64,000 nucleotides of DNA, taken from assembly GCA_035222895.1 (NCBI GenBank), contig JAVYIG010007854.1, forward strand, positions 32,342 to 96,341, in the 5' to 3' direction. Within the stretch, counting starts at the first letter, position 1. Every line of letters begins with the position of its first letter. A model generated the notes under the pieces. It saw nothing but the letters and a program-made list of their open reading frames with translations, was not told the origin of the DNA and made no database searches. Shown here in pieces: positions 1 through 12,100 of the stretch. The DNA comes from Strongylocentrotus droebachiensis (taxonomy: Eukaryota > Echinodermata > Echinoidea > Camarodonta > Strongylocentrotidae). The position numbers and the translations under genes were made by a program.

Positions 1-1107
1 GATTGCAGCACTGTAAATTGCACGTAGCCCTAAACCCTAAACACTCGCATAATATTATTTGCATTAAACAACATGCCTGGTTTATCTAAAACTTTAAAGT
101 ACAACGCCATTAAAGAAAGATATTGATATTATGTATATATGTATAGATGTATCAGTGATCGCTCGAACAATAGTCATTCAAGATTAATTAATATGGCCAT
201 ATGCGAGGCAATGCAGCAGACATGTTAATTATTATCACATAGAATTTAATAGAAGCACTAACTTCTTCACTCAGCATTGTGTTCAATCGTGATGTAACAA
301 TACGGGGTACTCAAATTGCTTTCGAAAGTGGATGGGCGAATAACAACTTGGTAGTGATCAGGGGCGTCGGTTTGGGTTATATCTAGGGAGTGGGGTACGT
401 TTCCTGCCCTCCTTTTGTACTTAAGGGATCGTTTAACAATGTTAAATCTAAGATACACGGCCCTACGTGTTATCAGTGTCTGTGATATGTTGTAATATTG
501 AAGCCCTAAAAAAATTGCGCTTCAAAATGATCAAGAAGTGCCTCATAAAAGTAAAAATCTTTGAGTGACCGGTTTTACCATACTCGTTTTCCCCAATAGA
601 CTGTAGTGTTATGAAAACCGTCAGGCGAACGGTTTTCAAAATTTGTAATTCCAATCCTAAATATCTTGATAATCAGACAGGCGATCGGCTTGTAAAAGTC
701 ATGGGGTTCCTGACTGACCTAAAGGTTTATAATTATCATTGCATCATGAGCTAAATCCAGAATTTTATTTCAGAATCTGAGACAAAGTTACCGGATCCCT
801 TTACGGTTCTGCTTGCGAGCACAAACGTTGGCACATGGACCTATAAAATACCTGTTTCTTAGTAATCTCCCTTCAACATTTTTTATTTCATTTTCTTCTA
901 CAAACTGCTCCCTTACAAGCTACATAAGATCTATCATTTACAATACTCATTTTAATAAAGAGCGACTCCACCTTGAAGCGAATCTGACACGACCTTTCGG
1001 TGCAGGGCAAACAACACGACTCGTCTATCCGAATAAAATATAGATATCAACCTTTAATAAATTAAATTCTTTCTAAATAAATATACATGGAAGACTGAAC
1101 GAGAATT
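1..1107. other. intergenic sequence, no gene recognised
   Basis: No convincing exon is visible on either strand. A short telomere-like CCCTAAACCCTAAAC string lies at 28-42, far too short to be a telomere. The short open frames here show no recognisable protein features. Confidence 0.5.
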
Positions 1108-1302
1108 TTAAAGGCCGTCTGTCTAGTTTGGCTAGGAGGGATTAGACCACCCAGGAAGGTCACTGACAGGTGGCTATCTCATCAACTCAGCTCTCAATTA
1201 ACATAAGAAAAAGAGGATCATGGGGGACCAATGGTCACCGATTAGGTATTGTTTTCTATAAAGAGGGAGCAAATAGCTACAAGTAGTAAAGTGGGCCTTT
1301 AA
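1108..1302 (-). mobile_element. MITE, TTAAAG family, copy 1
   Basis: The left end TTAAAGGCC (1108-1116) is exactly inverted at the right end GGCCTTTAA (1294-1302). The body is the reverse complement of sequences at 42072-42262 and 53245-53447 (shared stretches include CCACCTGTCAGTGACC and GGTCCCCCATGATCCTC). Three related copies with inverted ends and no coding capacity indicate a non-autonomous DNA transposon. The superfamily is not certain. The terminal TTAA suggests a TTAA-targeting or similar element, but no clean target duplication was confirmed. Confidence 0.7.
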
Positions 1303-2809
1303 GAGGAACGGATTTTCACCCTGCATCATGTTCAGAGCAATCGGCAACACAACTGTATTACATCACTCTTCGTCATGTTTATACGACCTTCCCCAGAGAA
1401 AACAATACCTTCTGTGAAGTTCTGTCTCGCTGTCTAGAAAGCACATTGTTATTATCTGACAAAAGGAATTGCTATTTTTAGGTGCGACTGTGCATTGATG
1501 TTACCTTTTTTATCGTAGCAGGCTGGCTACATTTTCTAGGTAAACAGTGACACGCTGTACACCTCATCTTCCAACACCCTGTTCTAATGGCAGATGTGGG
1601 ATAGGGAAAATATATCAAACGCAGGAATATTACCTCATTTGTTTATGAAGTGCCAGACTTTGATCCACCAAAACTACTTAGTTATGGTGAATTAATGCTA
1701 TTGCTAAGCCTTTAATGAATATTCAGTTTCTTGTTCCGCCATTTGTTTTTATTTGTTGTGGGATTTTTCAATAGAAAAAAAAAACAGTATACTTTCCCTA
1801 ATTTCATATATTCGAAATCATATTTATAGTACCGTGTACCCAAAATGGTAGTACGTTGAAAGGTGTAAAGTACATGTATCAGAAGTAAAAGTCGAGTTGT
1901 TGTTGTAGCTGCGGTGGTGGTAGTAATATGTAGTAGAGGTGTATAGTACATTTAGAAGTTGTAGTAGTAGTAGTGGTAGTAGTAGTATAGTAGTAGCAGT
2001 AATAGTAGTTGTAAAAGGAGTACACTTGTTTCCCACAAAGTAGGAATATTTTGTCTTACCTTTTTTTTCATAAATGATCGTGACCAAATGGTTTATTCTT
2101 GAATAATAATACACAAATACAGGTTTCTTCTGAGAACTTTATTGATCAATCTCTATGACTCTTTAGATCGATCAATACAGTTCTAAGCAGATATAAACTT
2201 ACATGTATTTATCAAGAATACACCATTTTACCACAATCATTTCATGACAAGAGGTAAGGGGGGAAAAGGTATTCCAACTTAATGGACATGGTGCATTTTG
2301 GGGGTATGCTGGTGATTATAATGACGAGGGAAATACAAGTAGTTGCATTGGTGTAAGCGATACTGAATATCTGGAAAACAGATGCAGTTTACATTCATCA
2401 ATTAGTCGTAACAATCAAGTACATTATCGAAAGGATTTTCGAGAAACCGTCTTCAATATAATATGAATAACCAATAGAAGGCCTATAATTATTCCATTAC
2501 GTCATACGAAACTTTCATGTTTGTACATAAAACATGTCGCACAAGACTATCGAAATTGCCCAAGGTTGATTTTTCGAAAGCCTTCGCGATCGTGCAAAAA
2601 AAGAAAATCAAATACAAATTGCCTCACTAACCTTGTGACGAATGTCCTGAACACCCACGCCCCCACAATGCATCCATTGAAGCAACGGGCAGCAGCATCC
2701 CATCATCAGCATCTCATCTGCAATCTACATGGATGAAGATGTCGGTCACCATGACAACGGCTAGGCAGCATCATCCACGCATCATCGTTATCTCGTATCG
2801 GCAGGAGAA
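1303..2809. other. intergenic sequence with GTA-rich microsatellite
   Basis: A degenerate GTA/GTT-rich tract occupies about 1890-2010. It explains the poly-Thr and poly-Leu open frames seen on the opposite strand. No exon is recognised in the remainder. Confidence 0.45.
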
Positions 2810-4170
2810 GCCCTGGGTGTGACAAGTTGCACACGGTCACATGCTGTGCGCTGGTGATGACCCGCAGTAGAAATGGACAGACATGCAATGTTATTCCTTG
2901 ATGATAACCGGGAACGCGATTTGTGTCCATTGCGTGATGTGAATGTCTTTTCGTTGAATGAAACGTGTTGACATAATTTCGTAGGAGGTTGGTTTAACAA
3001 GTTGAATATGAATCCGAATCATCGAGGAAGAGTCCAAACTTATGGGCTACTAGGGCGACTGTTCCATCCAACCAGTATTATTACTTCACTATTTTCAATT
3101 TATGTTAAGAGTTCATGTGTCCTGATATTCCAGAAAGTAGGTAATTTCCTTTCAGAATGCAACATCCATTCGCTTTAATTCATAATATAGGGTTATTTTC
3201 ATTTTATTCCGTATGGTAAAATGTTACTTCGGGTAAAAGTGTGAAACGGGAACACATCTGATTTACATGAAAATTTTCTTTGGCGTGATAATTTGCAGAT
3301 ACCATTACCGTTGGTGTCACATAGACTCCGTGAACAGGAGTTTTGTCCATCCATAGCCAAAATGGGTTTCTTTTACAAGTAGCTTATCATTACCACGTGA
3401 TCAGCTTGAACAGTTCTCTTCAAGTAGGATATGTCTGTATACGACCATTGGTAGAAAAGCGAGCGATAATACTAGACGAAATAAAGGGAGACCATTCTGT
3501 CTGTTGTGCGACACTGTATGGATCCAAAGTACAGTCATTCATGCAAATACGAATAAGTACCAATTCGAATGCACAGTCACAATGGCGGGTTACGGGCAGA
3601 TTTAAAGGAACTGTGTTCAGTGACGATTTCTCTAAATTCCTCTTGTGATGAGTGCGAAATACAGAATGGGCAAGAAACTGTGTCATGAACTCACGATTTT
3701 GTTGACTTCTTGGTATAGAAATATTTGTTTTTAGCTCTTTTCATGAAGCGTGGGAAAATAATTTCTTGCTAAATACCGAATACAAAGTGATCCAAGTGTA
3801 ATAGGGTCCGACGTATGTCAATTATTTTCTGTTGCAAGGAATGGGGATTTAACTGTCGTGAGATGAAAACTTTGATCCCATTTTGTAATGAAATGTCATG
3901 GTTATTTTGCAGACACAGTCGTAAAGAGATTGCGATGTGAAGAAAAAAAATTCCATTCGAAGCAAAGTAATTCCTCTTTCATTGCGTATACGTCCATAGG
4001 TGCACATCAGAATGGTTGAGTTTATAACGAACGATGCCATTTTCATTAGTTCATAATTTATGTTCGCGATTAAAGAATAATTGTCGTCTGTTCCTGAAGT
4101 CTCGATTATATGTCCACTTACGAACTGCGCAATGGAACAATCACAATTACTTCGATGCCTCGCTTTTAAT
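2810..4170 (-). repeat. 1.4-kb dispersed repeat R1, copy 1 (inverted relative to copy 2)
   Basis: This segment runs from GCCCTGGGTGTGAC at 2810 to CTCGCTTTTAAT at 4170. It is the reverse complement of 32649-33306 plus 34912-35707, the second copy being split by a 1.6-kb insertion. Similarity is very high in places, such as the stretch around 3950-4110. It is probably part of a non-autonomous transposon. A shared peptide can be translated from both copies, but the visible base differences mostly change amino acids, which argues against coding function. Confidence 0.75.
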
Positions 4171-5425
4171 ACATTGGCAAATAAAATCACTGCTAAAAAC
4201 TTAAGGTAATGGTCCAATGCAAGGACATGAAGTGGTAATGTTGTATTTAGAGCTGAATAAAGCAACATTAATATTTCTTTCACGTTTCATTCACGTTTCA
4301 TTCGCGGTTCGTGCACACCCAAAACAAATGATCCTGGCGATGCATGAATGCCGTGGGATCCTCGGGGCTAGGTTTGACATTTCAGCCGGCATATTGCCGA
4401 CATTAATTTTCCGGATCATCAAAATAGATTCCACACAGATGAATGTCTTCATATGTCAGCTGGTCCATCCAAGCTAACTATTAAACTTCACACTTTAGAT
4501 GAGCATACAAGTTAAAAACAGATATCTGCTGTTATCAATATAACAAAACATCCTTCTTTTTTTCAAATAACAAAGGATCCTATAGGCACATAAGTACTCC
4601 TTGAAGGCATAACGGTCCATACCGAAGATACACGATGACGAAATGCTTATAGGGGCGAAAAACTTGTCAAACTTGCACAAAATACTGCGAATTCCTCAAG
4701 ACTACAAATATAAATAAAATCAAAAGATAATGACTTGGCAATGGTTCGACAGCGAAGAAATATTTACAATCCTTTTAAGTGCAGATTTGTCTGTACAGTA
4801 CCATATTTAAGTGAAAGACGCGAAAAACACAAGCGGTATCGGTGAAAGAATTCTGTTCATAGGTTCTTCAAAATACATTCAATTATAAAAACACAAATAA
4901 AAAACTCTTCTTTTTTTTTGTTCGGTCGAGCTTCAGACTTCAAGAGGTACAGCAAGATAATTTCATATATGTCAGTCTGGTAAGAGTTCATCAGAATATA
5001 AAATGTCGCAACGGCTTTCCACATAATCATCAGCGATAACATTGTCCAAAATTGTGCATTATGATTTGATCCGATTTCAAGAACGATAAGCTTCCACAAT
5101 CAATGTATTATCACTGCTTCATACTGTTCCTTACAAGTTCACGGGAATTTGAAAGTGCTTTGTCCATGTTGTAAACAGCTCTCCAGTACTGTATTAAAGT
5201 GGACCATTAAACTGGTGTCCTCTCTAAACTCGGTCAAGTGTGTTCACACTATCATTTGGAGCTTGGACGCATTTCTCTCTTTCTTTGGTAGAATACTTCG
5301 GGTTTGAGGTATACTGATTTAATTAAGCTAGAATAGCCACCATAATGCTCAATAGTATAAGTCATTTCAGACAACTTTGGATTTCTTTGAAATGGTTCAG
5401 TTCTCGGAAACCAACATGGATGTGT
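4171..5425 (-). other. 3' flank / likely 3' UTR of the AJM1-like gene
   Basis: No exon is recognised. On the minus strand a variant polyadenylation hexamer ATTAAA lies at 5323-5318, about 100 nt beyond the AJM1-like stop codon. The true 3' end cannot be fixed from sequence alone. Confidence 0.3.
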
Positions 5426-6101
5426 TCACACAGTCATCTGCAATAACGCGACATTGCTCACGGCTCTCTCCACTTTCTCCATCTCGGCATCGAGGTCGAC
5501 GGTCTCGACGGAGTCCATGGTCTCGAGGATCTCAGGGTTCTGCACCCATTCGATGGTGTCCTGATCGGTGTCGGGGACGATGAGGCACATGAAGGTCTTT
5601 CCCGTGTTCCCGTCGCGCGGATAGATGGTCACGGGCGTGATGTGCTGATTCTGCTCCACCCACCGGCACAATTTCTCATAAACGACTGGGAACTGGTGGC
5701 GGAGACTAACCCCACGGTGACGTAACTGACGTTGAATATGCACGAAGCACACCTGCCTAGCCTTCATGTCCAGTCCCCCTTCCGACGTCACACCGGGTGG
5801 GGCAGTCAAGATCAGCGTCTCGCGATCAACTCCGGGGCCGTTGACCCCTCGCCCGACTCCCTCGTACAGGCGAACTTTGGCACATTTTCGGAGGATGAGG
5901 TCGGGTCTCCTTGGCAACGGCTTTGTGGGCGAGTCCTGGCTGGCCACAATGGACACGTTAAGAACAAACTTGACCTCTGGGTCGTATTGATAGCAGGTCT
6001 GCTGGAGTGAGTTGAAACGGCCTTCTCCGCATTCTTCTACCTCCCGAGCTGACAGAAAAACAGGCGCTGTGCTCAACTGGTCAAGGCCTTTGGTGATGTA
6101 C
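5426..6101 (-). CDS. AJM1: AJM1-like exon 3: C-terminal conserved region
   Basis: The acceptor at 6104-6102 (GCCGTCAG|G) completes an AGG codon with exon 2, giving ...EEAYR|YITKGLDQL. The exon encodes 224 residues of ordered sequence with many beta-strand-like segments (for example KFVLNVSIVA, QVCFVHIQRQL, KTFMCLIVPD) and ends at TGA 5428-5426. It corresponds to the C-terminal alpha/beta region of AJM1 proteins, from memory of the family. Confidence 0.75.
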
Positions 6102-9100
6102 CTGACGGCATATAAACAAATCGAACTGGTATGAGAAAATTTGTTTTCACTTGGTATGAAACAGTGACCCATATCCACAACAGCGTTATTACTCTGCCTT
6201 GCTGTCAAAATAGGTTCTCAGAAATATTCGGCACACTTATATTTCAATCAGAATCAGATATTGAGCAAGATTATGTTTAATTTTTATCAGCCCACAATGT
6301 ACTCATCTCCCTATTACTATCTTTCTTTCACCCATCTTCTTCTCATCCCCCCCCCCCCCTTACCTCAAACTCTCTCTTATCTTTCTTTCCTTCTTTCTCT
6401 TTTTATATCTTCCTTTTCCTTAACATTTCCACATCTCCCTTTCTCCACCCCCAATTTGTCTTTATCTCACTCTAATTACCTCTGACCTTAATATGTTTTA
6501 GCCCTCGACTCGCTCTGTGTCCATTATTACGAAGCCCAATCAATAGTCGTTTCCCCTACTTCAATAACATGCGGGAAACAATGATAACCATTAAAACACT
6601 CACCTATACGCCTCTTCCACACTCGAGAATGCGAGCAGCACCGCGCCTCTCCCGTGGGCAAAGTAGCCATTCCTGGCGATCTTGGACAACCCTTCCTGTA
6701 AGGTCTCATTGTACCGACTGTGATAAATGACATGTTTGCAGAGACTGTTGACGCGTCCGTAGAGGCACTTCTTCTTGTGGCGACCCCAGTGGGCCTTGCG
6801 GCAGTCCCGTGAACAGTAGTAGGTGTAGCAGTTGTGGCAGGTCTTGTAGGTCTTCCGGGCTTCCCGGAGCTCCCTGATCTTGCTGCATCTCTTGTAGCTG
6901 CACTTCACCATGATTACCTACGCAAGAAGTAAAGAACATTATGAAATTCAGTAAAACTTAATCAAAAGGCACATTTCCTCTCAAAATGCTTGATATAACT
7001 TTATTATAAAGTTAGAACTATTTAATATTGTGTTATTCAAAAGCATACATGGTTGTTAAATACTTTAGTTATGTCAAAGCAGTATAGATGAAGTTAGTTG
7101 TTGAGTAGTAACAAAGACTGACAGCTTATAACAAAAGGTAAATGTACTGAATATAGAAAATGCTTGGAGCCAGAAGGGCGTTTACTCAAATACTTGAACA
7201 CAGACTCAACGGACAACATTAATGTTTTCTTTTCTTAAAAACAAACAAACAAACGAACATGTATGATGATGATGTACACATGTACTAACACCTTTAAAAT
7301 ATTCCCCCACATCGCACGTTCTCAAAGTCTTTTGAAGTCAGCGATAATGTAATATCATTATTTCATTACCCTGTTGACTATTGTATTTTCCATAGATATC
7401 AAGCTTGGATAATGTTCGCCTATTTCAATATGAGATGCACGAGGCTAATGAAATTTATAGATATGTATACGTGTAAGTGTACTTGGAATTGTTCTATTAT
7501 CATCGGTATGGTATAGAAATAGTACATTCTGAAGTTACAAAAGTAATGACATTTGTCACATTTTTCTTTTAATACACAGACATTCATATCAGAGATGGAG
7601 TAAAGATTCTGCGATCATATTTTCGCTCTCGAACAGCTGAGCATGGGACCTTTGACATACAGAACCAATGGCGGATCCCAGGGAGGGATTCAGGAGCAGC
7701 CCAGCCCCTCAAAATATTCGAACAAAAATATGTAACTCCCCACCCCACCCCCTCCCCCCATTTCAGAGTATATTATCTAGTCAACTACTTATGAGCATTA
7801 ACGTGATACATAGGTTTATTAAATTTGGCGCTCCGGGCTTTGGGCACTCGCCCCCCCCCCCCCCCCCCCCCCCCCCGCGGACGAAACCTTTGACCCGCCA
7901 CTGGTTAAGAAAAACAACATAAATGACAGACGGCCATATATAATTTCCAAAGTGAAGTGAAACTCGATGTAGATGAAAAATGAATACATGTAATTAGAAT
8001 AGTGCAGTCAACTGGAAAACCATTTCAGACAACATATCGATTTAAAGACTGTAGATCTTTTACACAAAATAATTACAGTAGACCTATAGACATGCATGCC
8101 CACGAAGTTGCAGAAAGATAAGACGAAATATTTAATGAAAGATGTGTAGTTGTCTTCGTAGTATATGAAGTAAAAAGTACAGGAAAACGATACCATCGAC
8201 AAGACTAGAGTCTTTACAGTAATTTAATAATGAGACAATTTGAGGATGCAAGAAATGGGCAAATAAGTCACTAAACACTATAGATTTTGAGATAGAAAAT
8301 TGAATAATTTTCACGATTACCACAAAAATATGAAACATAAAGACCATAATGATATTGTAATCACATTGAGATAAAAAGAGAAGACGGTAATTGAAAGAAA
8401 GTAGGAGAAACGAAGAGTTGCTTTTACTCTCGTCATGAAAAACTGTGCAAAGACATTACACCAAAGAGTATTATAATAAGTATGTGCATGTAATTTGTGT
8501 GGAAACAGTAACAAATATGATTTTTTTAAAACGTTAAAACGTGGTCAGTGGTTATTGTATGAACTTGAAAAAGCACTTTTAATGCATGAAGTGTCTGAGG
8601 TGCTATTAATGTATTGAGGCCCCTGCCCCAAAAACTACATGTGTGATTGTTAATGTGCGCAACAATATGGTATGAATAAATCATAAGAAAATTATGATGT
8701 TAAAATATTTGTATCAGAACCCCGCATTCAAGTGTGACTAAATTCATCTAACAATTGTCATATGTCCAATCTATCTACTTAATGTAGATGAATTATGGGA
8801 AGGCAGTAAAGGCACTGTGTATAGTGTGTGCTATAAATAACTCATTACACAATGGAACTGAACACGCCTAGTATAGAATGCAATGATTCGTGTTTTGTAT
8901 ATACCCAACCTCACCCCCTCACAGTGTAGCTTTGAAAAGACCACGTATTGGTGTGGGGAGGCCCTGACGCGTTATATACAATGAAAATGTAGGTTGAGAA
9001 CAAAAGAAGACATGTAAATAGGAACACTTCTAGACGCTATACAGACGCTGTGAATAATGATGAGAAACAGTTATAATATGTTGTATGCCTCCTTGGAAGC

Positions 9101-12100
9101 AGCATGGACGAATGCGTGTGTGATACAATCATACAAGTAGACAGTTGACTGTAATATGTACATGTATAACTATGCGCTTGTAAAGAGAGAGGATCGTGCA
9201 AAATGTTATGATGCAGACTGGCCAAACTGAGTTGATGAGTGTAAATATTATAGATATGTGTGTAATACTATGTATGTATGGATATATATATATACATACT
9301 AGCCTTATACATAGATTTCAATGCTACTGACAGGAAGAATATGTGATATGAGTGCTATATAAGAGAGATTAATGTAACATGTAAAAGTAGAGTAAGGAGG
9401 ATCATGACAAAGTTACAAATCATGTAACCGTGTTAAATGTATAAAGTGACCAATTTTACTTGTGCAAAAGTGTACAGAGTATATGAAAAAGTGTCATCGA
9501 TGATGAAGGGGGAGGCCGTCGAAAATTTGGAAATTCAATTAAAACGTTTGCATAAAATACATTTCTCTCTCGCTCTCTCTATTTCAAACTTATTTTATAC
9601 AACTAAAACGAAGAATAATGTAACATGGGTGTAATGTAGAGAGATGAATGAAAGTGAATAAACGGGAATGAAAGATGTTCATGTAAATGTACAGAGAGAG
9701 AGAGAGAGAGAGGGGGAGCATCATGCACAAATTGTCATGTAGACTGACCAATTTTACTTTCAGAACTGTAAAGAGAGCACAACCACGACAACATAACGAC
9801 TACATGTATGTAAATGACACGATTTATTTGAAAGAGAGAATTGCAATCTTGAAGTGTACCATGAAGGAACAAAATCCAAAAAAAAAACAACGAGAAAGAG
9901 AAAGACGGAGAGATAGATATCGTCTGCTGGTGAACTAGAAGGACGTTTCATGTAACTCAATGTAAATTTGGTGAAATAAAGCCCTTCTAGATTTCAGCAG
10001 ACGACAATGGACTTGTTTATGACTGAAGACAAATATTTGACTACATGTAGGACATCACGTACAGCGAAGGCACCGTTGCCATGGTAACTTACTCGACCTC
10101 GGAAGAACTAAGATTATTGACATCCTAGGAAAGGTCACGTTGCATGTGTGGATAATGTAATGAGAGGATTATCGTATAATATTGGCATTAAAATAAACAA
10201 GGAAAAATGTGACTGGTTTTGACTGTTGTAATGTATGACAGATCCTACAACTGTTTACTTGCATCTGTTAGTTATAATTATGTTCGTACCAGGTTTAAAT
10301 GTGCTAAGAAACGTAACGACTGTCATGTAGCGTACATAATTATGTACAACACTACAACGAAGTCGGTCATTCTCCGATTTTAATGTTTTCTGACTAATCT
10401 TAAACAATTACCTGTCATGGCCTTATTCTTGGAGACACGGAGTTAGGAAGGTATTTTGAGATGAGTCATGACTAGAAAAAGAATACACCTCCGCAAAATA
10501 GTTTGGGTCTTTTCCCTCGAAAGTAGGTCTATTGATTCAAATACAAATATCTACGGTTCGTCATTCGATACACTGTAGTACAGTAAACTGAACACATCAT
10601 AGATCATCCGTGCAATACGCCTACTCAAGAAATATGCCCTTCTTCTATACCTCTCTTTACACTATACACCTGCAGTTATCTGTGTGCATATTTAACGAAT
10701 GATGAATCTCGATACAAACACGGTTATACTGCTAAAACTCGAGGCGGAATATTATATACCACGAGTAATATTATTAGTCATCATAAATGTGCATTTTCAT
10801 GACAATGCCTTTCATTTGTATACCCCTCTATACAAAATACACCTGCAGTTATCTGCGTGCATATTTAACGAATGATTATAAATCGCACTAAAAACACGGA
10901 TATACTAGCTAAAACTCAATGCGGAATATTATATACCACAAGTAATATTATTAGTCATCATAAATCTGCATTTTCATTACAATGCAAATCAATTCTAGAA
11001 TTGGCGCTATTTCGTAATTAATGCTGCTGGTATTAACGAAGATGTAATGAATTGACATGTAAAATATATTACAGTGTATATTTCACCATTATATTTGCTT
11101 TTTATGTATATACAATAATAAATATGTACATCTGTATATATTTTACACTGTATAGTTCACATTGTCATTGTTATTTTTGAAAAGAATAAAATTGCACACA
11201 GAAAATTAAGCAACAAGTGAGTACATGTACCATGGTATTCCGGGCATTCTAATAATCATATACATGTAAAGGTCTACTACTGGAAACAAGTAACTAACCC
11301 TCGCTCTGATAATACTTTATACATACAAAATCCTTGTCAACCATGTAATCAGGCTTCTTTTTAATCAACCATGTACATGTACATGAAGTTAGGAATTCAA
11401 CATGAATATATTGCATTGATTTGTTTATTTGCGGAGCGCATAATTCTTATGCATATTTGCATTGGCAAAATTAACACAGATGGCCTTCCCAGTTAAATCT
11501 GTACTAGTCCAGTATGTTTGTTGTTAGCTTTGTCCTACGAACCACAAACAGAATTTTCTCCCAGACTGAGTGTTAACAATAGATTTGCTTAATCGCATTT
11601 GAATCTAAAGAAGGGAATTAGATTTAATGCTGGCGGGGGAGCATACCCGACAGTTAACTGCATTTCGGTAGTTAGCTTTGTACGTGATGTATTGTATATA
11701 AGCAGGGAGTTGGAATGAATTTATAAGAGTACACCATAAAATATATATAGTATAGGTACATGGTACATGTATATTCGAGGCAATTGCTTGGTATAATACA
11801 CACTAGATACCACGATACATGTAGGGTTACTGTTGTAGTTGTATTTTCTCAGTTCACGAAAGGGTATACAGTTAACAACTAAATTATCCATACCCCCTTG
11901 TAAATGTGATGTTTTTGTGCATCTATTAAATCAAGAATGAGAGGTAGACTACATGTTGTTGAAGTAGGGTCTTATCTTTGGTGAATACTTTTAGATGTAA
12001 GCTTTAATATGAAACATTCTCAAGGAACATCAATCGGACAAATCAATTCTTCACTTGCTTAACAAATTACAAAACTTGGTAAAGGTATGAATAATTTAGT

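Noticed and set aside
28..42. Telomere repeat at the window start
   Set aside because: Only about two CCCTAAA units are present; chance or an old interstitial trace.
3849..4283. 144-codon minus-strand frame whose peptide recurs at 32679-32915
   Set aside because: Both are copies of repeat R1. Visible substitutions change amino acids, and the frames end differently, so purifying selection is not evident.
6600..6911. Separate small MYND-finger gene starting at 6911
   Set aside because: The codons upstream of this ATG are open to a good acceptor that joins in phase with the giant exon, and the downstream exon also joins in phase.
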